A stretch of 59,864 nucleotides of DNA from an uncultured Granulosicoccaceae bacterium (lineage in GTDB: Bacteria > Pseudomonadota > Gammaproteobacteria > Granulosicoccales > Granulosicoccaceae): NCBI GenBank assembly GCA_938003855.1, contig CALKXD010000162.1, positions 1 to 59,864 on the forward strand. The letters run 5' to 3'. Shown piece by piece: positions 56,078 to 59,864 of this stretch (position 1 is its first letter; each line of letters begins with the position of its first letter). The translations under genes were made by a program, and so were the position numbers. A model generated the notes under the pieces. It made no database searches. It had not been told where the DNA came from and saw only the letters and a list, made by a program, of their open reading frames with translations.

Positions 56078-58777
56078 TTGACTACCAAAGCCGCTCAAGG
56101 CGGAGCAGCGCGAACCAGGCGCGCTGCATCCAAGGCCAGCAAAACCACAAAACGCAGCGCGGCTGCCAAGCCCGCCGCCAGGAAAGCTGCGGCCAAAAAA
56201 CCAGTGGCCAAGCCGGCAGCACCGCTCAGCGGTTTAAAAAAACCGCGCCATAACGGTCGCACCATCAGAACACCGATGGAAGCGGAGCTGTCTGCCCGCG
56301 CGGTCGCTTTGCTGCACCGGGGACTCCGCGAAGTACTGGCCATTCTGGTGGCGGTCGTGGCGATCCTGATGCTGGTTGCCCTGATGACCTTCCACGTCGC
56401 TGATCCAAGCTGGTCGCATACCGGTGGCTATGGGCAGATTCGCAATGCCTGTGGCATCTTCGGCGCCTGGTTTGCCGATATTGCCATGTTCCTGTTCGGC
56501 TACATTGCCTACCTGTTGCCAGTGGCACTGGCGGTGATAGGCTGGAATGCGTTTCGCGATAGTCGCGAGTTCACTGCGCCGCTGCTGGTGTTTGCACGTG
56601 TCGCCGGCCTGGTGTTATTGCTGGTCACAGCCTGTGGACTGGGCGATTTGCACTTCTTTGTTCATCGCGGCGATTTACCCATAGGCACCGGCGGTGGTGG
56701 TGTGCTGGGTGCCTGGGTGGCTGGAAACATGGTCGGCGTAATCAACACGCTGGGCACCACACTGATTTTATCCGCGTTGTTTCTGGGGTCGATAACATTT
56801 ATCACCGGTGCTTCGTGGTTTCTGATCGTTGAGGAGACCGGACGCTTCACCCTGAAAGCCGTCCGGGTCGGCCACCAGTATCTGCTCGAGAGCTGGGATC
56901 GGTTCCAGGAATATCTGACCTACCGCGAGGCCAAGCGACTGCGCCATCGCCAGAAGTTTGAAGCCGAACAAGCCTTGCATCAGAGCGGTCAACAGGACCC
57001 GGAGATCAAAGAGCCGCTGACCAGAACCTCGAAGCGCAAAGCGGTGCAGGTGTCGACTGAAATCAAAGACAACAGCGCTGATGCCCCTGCCGCAGCGACC
57101 CCGGTAGCCACACCGGAACCCGTACCAACCGTGGCAGCACCGGGTACTGCCACAGAGGGTCAGGAACCGCGCAAGATCAGCATCTCGCAGCGTCCGGCGA
57201 CACCAGCACCGGTGGCGCCGGCGGCTGAGGCTGAAAAGCAGTTCCAGTTGTTCGAAAAACCCAAAACAGAGGGTAAGCGCAACCCCGGAGAGATCCCACC
57301 GGTGAACCTGCTCGATAAGGTCGAAACGGTGCAGAGCGGTTACTCGGAAGAAAACCTCGAGCACTTGTCCCGCTTGCTGGAATCGAAACTGGCCGAGTTC
57401 AATGTGGTGATCGAAGTGGTGGCCGTGCACCCCGGCCCCGTCATTACCCGATTCGAAGCATTGCCCGCACCCGGTGTAAAGGTCAGCAAGATCACCGGTC
57501 TGTCCAAGGATATCGCGCGTTCGTTGTCGGTAATGAGTGTGCGTGTTGTCGAAGTAATACCGGGTAAGCCGACCATCGGTCTCGAAATCCCCAACGAGGA
57601 TCGCGAGATGGTTCAGCTGACAGAGATTCTGCAATCAAAGTTGTACCAGCAAACTAAATCACCGTTAGCCATTGCGCTTGGCAAGGACATCAGTGGCCTG
57701 CCGGTGGTGACTGATCTTGCCAAAATGCCGCATTTGCTGGTTGCCGGAACCACCGGCTCAGGAAAGTCGGTGGCCGTCAACTCGATGTTGATCAGCCTGC
57801 TATACAAAGCCACAGCTGATCAGGTGCGGCTGATACTAATTGACCCGAAAATGCTGGAGCTCAATGTTTATGAAGGCATACCGCACCTGCTGGCACCGGT
57901 GGTAACTGATATGAAAGAAGCTGCCAACGCGTTGCGCTGGTGTGTGGGTGAGATGGAGCGACGCTATCGCTTAATGGCCTCACTGGGTGTGCGCAATATC
58001 ACTGGTTTCAACAAAAAAGTGAATGATGCCATCGCCGCTGGAGAGCCGATCAAAGACCCGCTGTATAAGCCGGAAGAGGCGTTTGACCCGTCGCTGCCTG
58101 CCCCCGATCTGGAGACCCTGCCGTTTATTGTTGTGGTGGTCGATGAATTTGCTGACATGATGATGGTGGTTGGCAAAAAAGTGGAAGAGCTGATCGCTCG
58201 AATCGCACAGAAAGCTCGCGCGGCGGGTATCCATTTGGTGCTGGCCACACAGCGACCGTCGGTCGATGTCATTACCGGGTTGATCAAGGCCAATATCCCG
58301 ACACGCATGGCGTTTCAGGTGTCTTCTCGAATAGATTCACGGACCATTATTGACCAGGGCGGGGCTGAGGCCTTGCTGGGGCATGGCGATATGTTGTTCC
58401 TGCCTCCGGGGACGGCTCTGCCGGAACGCGTGCACGGTGCATTTGTTGACGACCATGAGGTTCATAGTGTTGTGGATTGGTTGAAAGAATCCGGCACTGC
58501 GGTGTACGTTGACGAGATCCTGCAGGAGTCGACAGTGCCGTTACCGGGTCTTGCCAGTGAAGGTGGCGATGCTGACGGTGAGCGCGACGCGCTGTACGAT
58601 CAGGCGGTCGCAATTGTTACCGAGAGCCGCAAGGCATCGATATCGTATGTGCAACGTCGCTTGAAAATCGGTTACAACCGTGCGGCCAGAATCGTCGAAG
58701 ACATGGAAGCGGCAGGTGTTGTCAGTGCGGTACAGCACAATGGATCGCGCGAAGTTATCGCACCGCCACCGGTTTAA
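56078..58777 (+). CDS. ftsK: DNA translocase FtsK
   Basis: Septal DNA pump that moves chromosome ends and activates XerCD at dif. The 899-residue protein starts with a Lys/Ala/Arg-rich segment (1-60; [19 protein letters not shown]), then four membrane helices (about 83-250), a linker with a Pro/Ala-rich part (about 330-390), and the RecA-type motor. Walker A is GTTGSGKS (557-564), Walker B is [12 protein letters not shown]. The gamma domain (about 830-895, [20 protein letters not shown]) reads KOPS sites. The TTG start has a weak ribosome site. lolA follows after 67 bases, a conserved pair. Confidence 0.95.
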   Translation: MTTKAAQGGAARTRRAASKASKTTKRSAAAKPAARKAAAKKPVAKPAAPLSGLKKPRHNGRTIRTPMEAELSARAVALLHRGLREVLAILVAVVAILMLVALMTFHVADPSWSHTGGYGQIRNACGIFGAWFADIAMFLFGYIAYLLPVALAVIGWNAFRDSREFTAPLLVFARVAGLVLLLVTACGLGDLHFFVHRGDLPIGTGGGGVLGAWVAGNMVGVINTLGTTLILSALFLGSITFITGASWFLIVEETGRFTLKAVRVGHQYLLESWDRFQEYLTYREAKRLRHRQKFEAEQALHQSGQQDPEIKEPLTRTSKRKAVQVSTEIKDNSADAPAAATPVATPEPVPTVAAPGTATEGQEPRKISISQRPATPAPVAPAAEAEKQFQLFEKPKTEGKRNPGEIPPVNLLDKVETVQSGYSEENLEHLSRLLESKLAEFNVVIEVVAVHPGPVITRFEALPAPGVKVSKITGLSKDIARSLSVMSVRVVEVIPGKPTIGLEIPNEDREMVQLTEILQSKLYQQTKSPLAIALGKDISGLPVVTDLAKMPHLLVAGTTGSGKSVAVNSMLISLLYKATADQVRLILIDPKMLELNVYEGIPHLLAPVVTDMKEAANALRWCVGEMERRYRLMASLGVRNITGFNKKVNDAIAAGEPIKDPLYKPEEAFDPSLPAPDLETLPFIVVVVDEFADMMMVVGKKVEELIARIAQKARAAGIHLVLATQRPSVDVITGLIKANIPTRMAFQVSSRIDSRTIIDQGGAEALLGHGDMLFLPPGTALPERVHGAFVDDHEVHSVVDWLKESGTAVYVDEILQESTVPLPGLASEGGDADGERDALYDQAVAIVTESRKASISYVQRRLKIGYNRAARIVEDMEAAGVVSAVQHNGSREVIAPPPV

Positions 58778-58844
58778 TGCTAACTCAGTTTTACCGTGCT
58801 CTCGCCAGCGAGGCCGGTGAATCGCAACAATGACTATATAACTT

Positions 58845-59864
58845 ATGAGACTAAACAGACTGCTGTTGCTGGTCGTGTTCAGCGTGTCAGCCCAGGTCAC
58901 TCACGCCGCCAGTGTGTCGAACGCGCTGCTCGATTTCAGCGCGACCATGGAATCATTCACGGCTGACTTCACTCAAACCGTCTACGACAGCGACTCTGCG
59001 GTGCTGCAGGAGTCCAGTGGCACTGTGGAGCTGGAGCGTCCCGGTAAATTTCGCTGGACCTATGTTGAGCCGGTCAATCAAACCATCATCGCCGACGGTC
59101 GCACGCTGTGGGTGTATGACGAAGATATCAAGCAGGTTACCGTACAGTCGCAACAATCAACACTGGGCAGCGCACCGATCGGGCTGCTCAGTGGTGAGCG
59201 GGAAATACAGAGTGAATTCACAATTACAGAGCTCGGTGTCAGTGACGGTCTGCGCTGGTTTCAGCTTGAGCCATTGGTAAAGGATACCGACTTCAACTCA
59301 GTGTTTATTGCACTGGATGACAGTGGTCTGCGGGCCATGGAATTGCGTGATAATTTTGATCAGGCTACACAGATTCGCTTCAACAACTTCAACAAAAATG
59401 TCACGATCCAGGCTGACGTTTTTGCCTTTGAAGTGCCGGACAATGTTGATGTCATCGGTGAAGTGGTGGTAGCAGAGCCCGTGGCAAGCGAAAGCACCGC
59501 GAGCACCGAAACTTCTGACAGCACTGACAGCACTGACAGCACTGACAGCACTGACAGCACTGATCAGGGCGATCCGCCGCCGGCGCCCACAGAACAAGCG
59601 CCGCTGGCCGACCCGGTCGCCCCGGAGAGCCCTGTGTCGCTGCCGATGATTACTGAAACGCCGGCGGATCAGCCCGTGGAGACTGCTGGTGTGCCGGCCG
59701 CTCCCGGCACCCCGGAGCAACCTGCAACGGTGCCAGCTGCGACCACAATCACTGATACCGTGCTCGAGCAATCCGACGTGCCGTTGACCGAAACCCCGGA
59801 TGATGTCGGTCCGGACATCCCGATTGCTGCCCCACTTCCGGTGGATCCTCTGCTCGAAGGCGAT
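58845..59864 (+). CDS. lolA: Outer-membrane lipoprotein carrier protein LolA, partial, with long C-terminal tail
   Basis: Periplasmic chaperone that ferries lipoproteins from LolCDE to LolB. The frame starts at ATG 58845 and runs to the window end without a stop, giving at least 340 residues against about 205 usually. A signal peptide covers 1-21 (MRLNRLLLLVVFSVSAQVTHA). The LolA core (about 22-205) has FTADFTQTVYD, GTVELERPGKFRWTYVEP and FNNFNKNVTIQADVFAFEVP. After residue 206 an acidic, Pro/Thr/Ala-rich tail begins, with five Asp-Ser-Thr repeats (225-239). The tail stays in frame, so either it is real or a downstream domain follows beyond the window. Confidence 0.9.
   Translation, partial: MRLNRLLLLVVFSVSAQVTHAASVSNALLDFSATMESFTADFTQTVYDSDSAVLQESSGTVELERPGKFRWTYVEPVNQTIIADGRTLWVYDEDIKQVTVQSQQSTLGSAPIGLLSGEREIQSEFTITELGVSDGLRWFQLEPLVKDTDFNSVFIALDDSGLRAMELRDNFDQATQIRFNNFNKNVTIQADVFAFEVPDNVDVIGEVVVAEPVASESTASTETSDSTDSTDSTDSTDSTDQGDPPPAPTEQAPLADPVAPESPVSLPMITETPADQPVETAGVPAAPGTPEQPATVPAATTITDTVLEQSDVPLTETPDDVGPDIPIAAPLPVDPLLEGD
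59517..59561 (+). repeat. Five tandem 9-base repeats in lolA
   Basis: GACAGCACT is repeated five times exactly, encoding Asp-Ser-Thr units in the lolA tail. The unit is a multiple of three, so copy-number change would alter the tail length without shifting the frame. Confidence 0.95.

Noticed and set aside
56768-57634. 288-residue antisense frame inside ftsK
   Set aside because: It mirrors ftsK codons, is rich in His, Arg, Gln and Cys, and the ftsK product is unmistakable. Similar mirror frames at 8185-8880, 24854-25342 and 54988-55728 were rejected for the same reason.

Overview
The window reads as a chromosomal segment of a free-living gammaproteobacterium. The gene order asd-fimV-truA-trpF-accD-folC-dedD-cvpA-purF-LDT-metZ follows the Pseudomonas/Chromatiales backbone, as do yciO-scpA-scpB, dksA-gluQRS, guaB-guaA, dapC-arsC-like-dapD and trxB-ftsK-lolA. 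TIGR04219, DUF2959 and FimV proteins also point to Gammaproteobacteria. I cannot name the genus. Base composition looks even throughout. I saw no insertion sequence, prophage, CRISPR array, rRNA or tRNA gene, so this is mostly core genome with a more variable envelope-protein block at about 38-50 kb.

Region 1 (1-16 kb): aspartate-semialdehyde dehydrogenase, the large polar hub protein FimV, truA, trpF (without trpBA), accD, folC, a SPOR protein, cvpA, purF, a leaderless L,D-transpeptidase overlapping purF, and metZ. Upstream of metZ, a sigma70-type promoter is followed at its expected start site by a sequence that matches the SAM-II riboswitch: P1, the pseudoknot strands and the conserved loop blocks are all present. 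Two alternative helices follow it. I consider this the best finding in the window.

Region 2 (15.7-31.5 kb): ppiC parvulin, an enlarged YciB, yciO, scpA, scpB, smrB, msrB, a small membrane protein, acs, gluQRS, a DksA with a long Lys/Ala-rich N-terminus, xseA, guaB and guaA behind a near-consensus promoter with a GC-rich discriminator, and an OmpA-type protein.

Region 3 (31.6-38.5 kb): TPR lipoprotein, YoaA-type helicase lacking one canonical iron-sulfur cysteine, tsaB, an AlkD-like protein, and the lysine branch (arsC-like, dapD, dapC).

Region 4 (38.2-50.9 kb): envelope and exported proteins. These are an alpha/beta hydrolase with a glycine-tract C-terminal anchor, a Tat-type L,D-transpeptidase, a PLP enzyme, small lipoproteins, a TIGR04219 barrel, an atypical PilZ protein, a 780-residue calcium-repeat protein with a Cys-containing C-terminal sorting signal, and a two-domain iron permease behind a Fur box.

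Region 5 (50.5-59.9 kb): Mth938-like protein, hom (without thrC), a HAD phosphatase, aat, a FemAB-like acetyltransferase, trxB, ftsK and a lolA with a long repetitive tail that runs off the window.

Together the genes cover aspartate-family amino acids (asd, hom, metZ, dapD, dapC), purine synthesis (purF, guaBA), chromosome segregation (scpAB, ftsK), envelope maintenance and stringent response.
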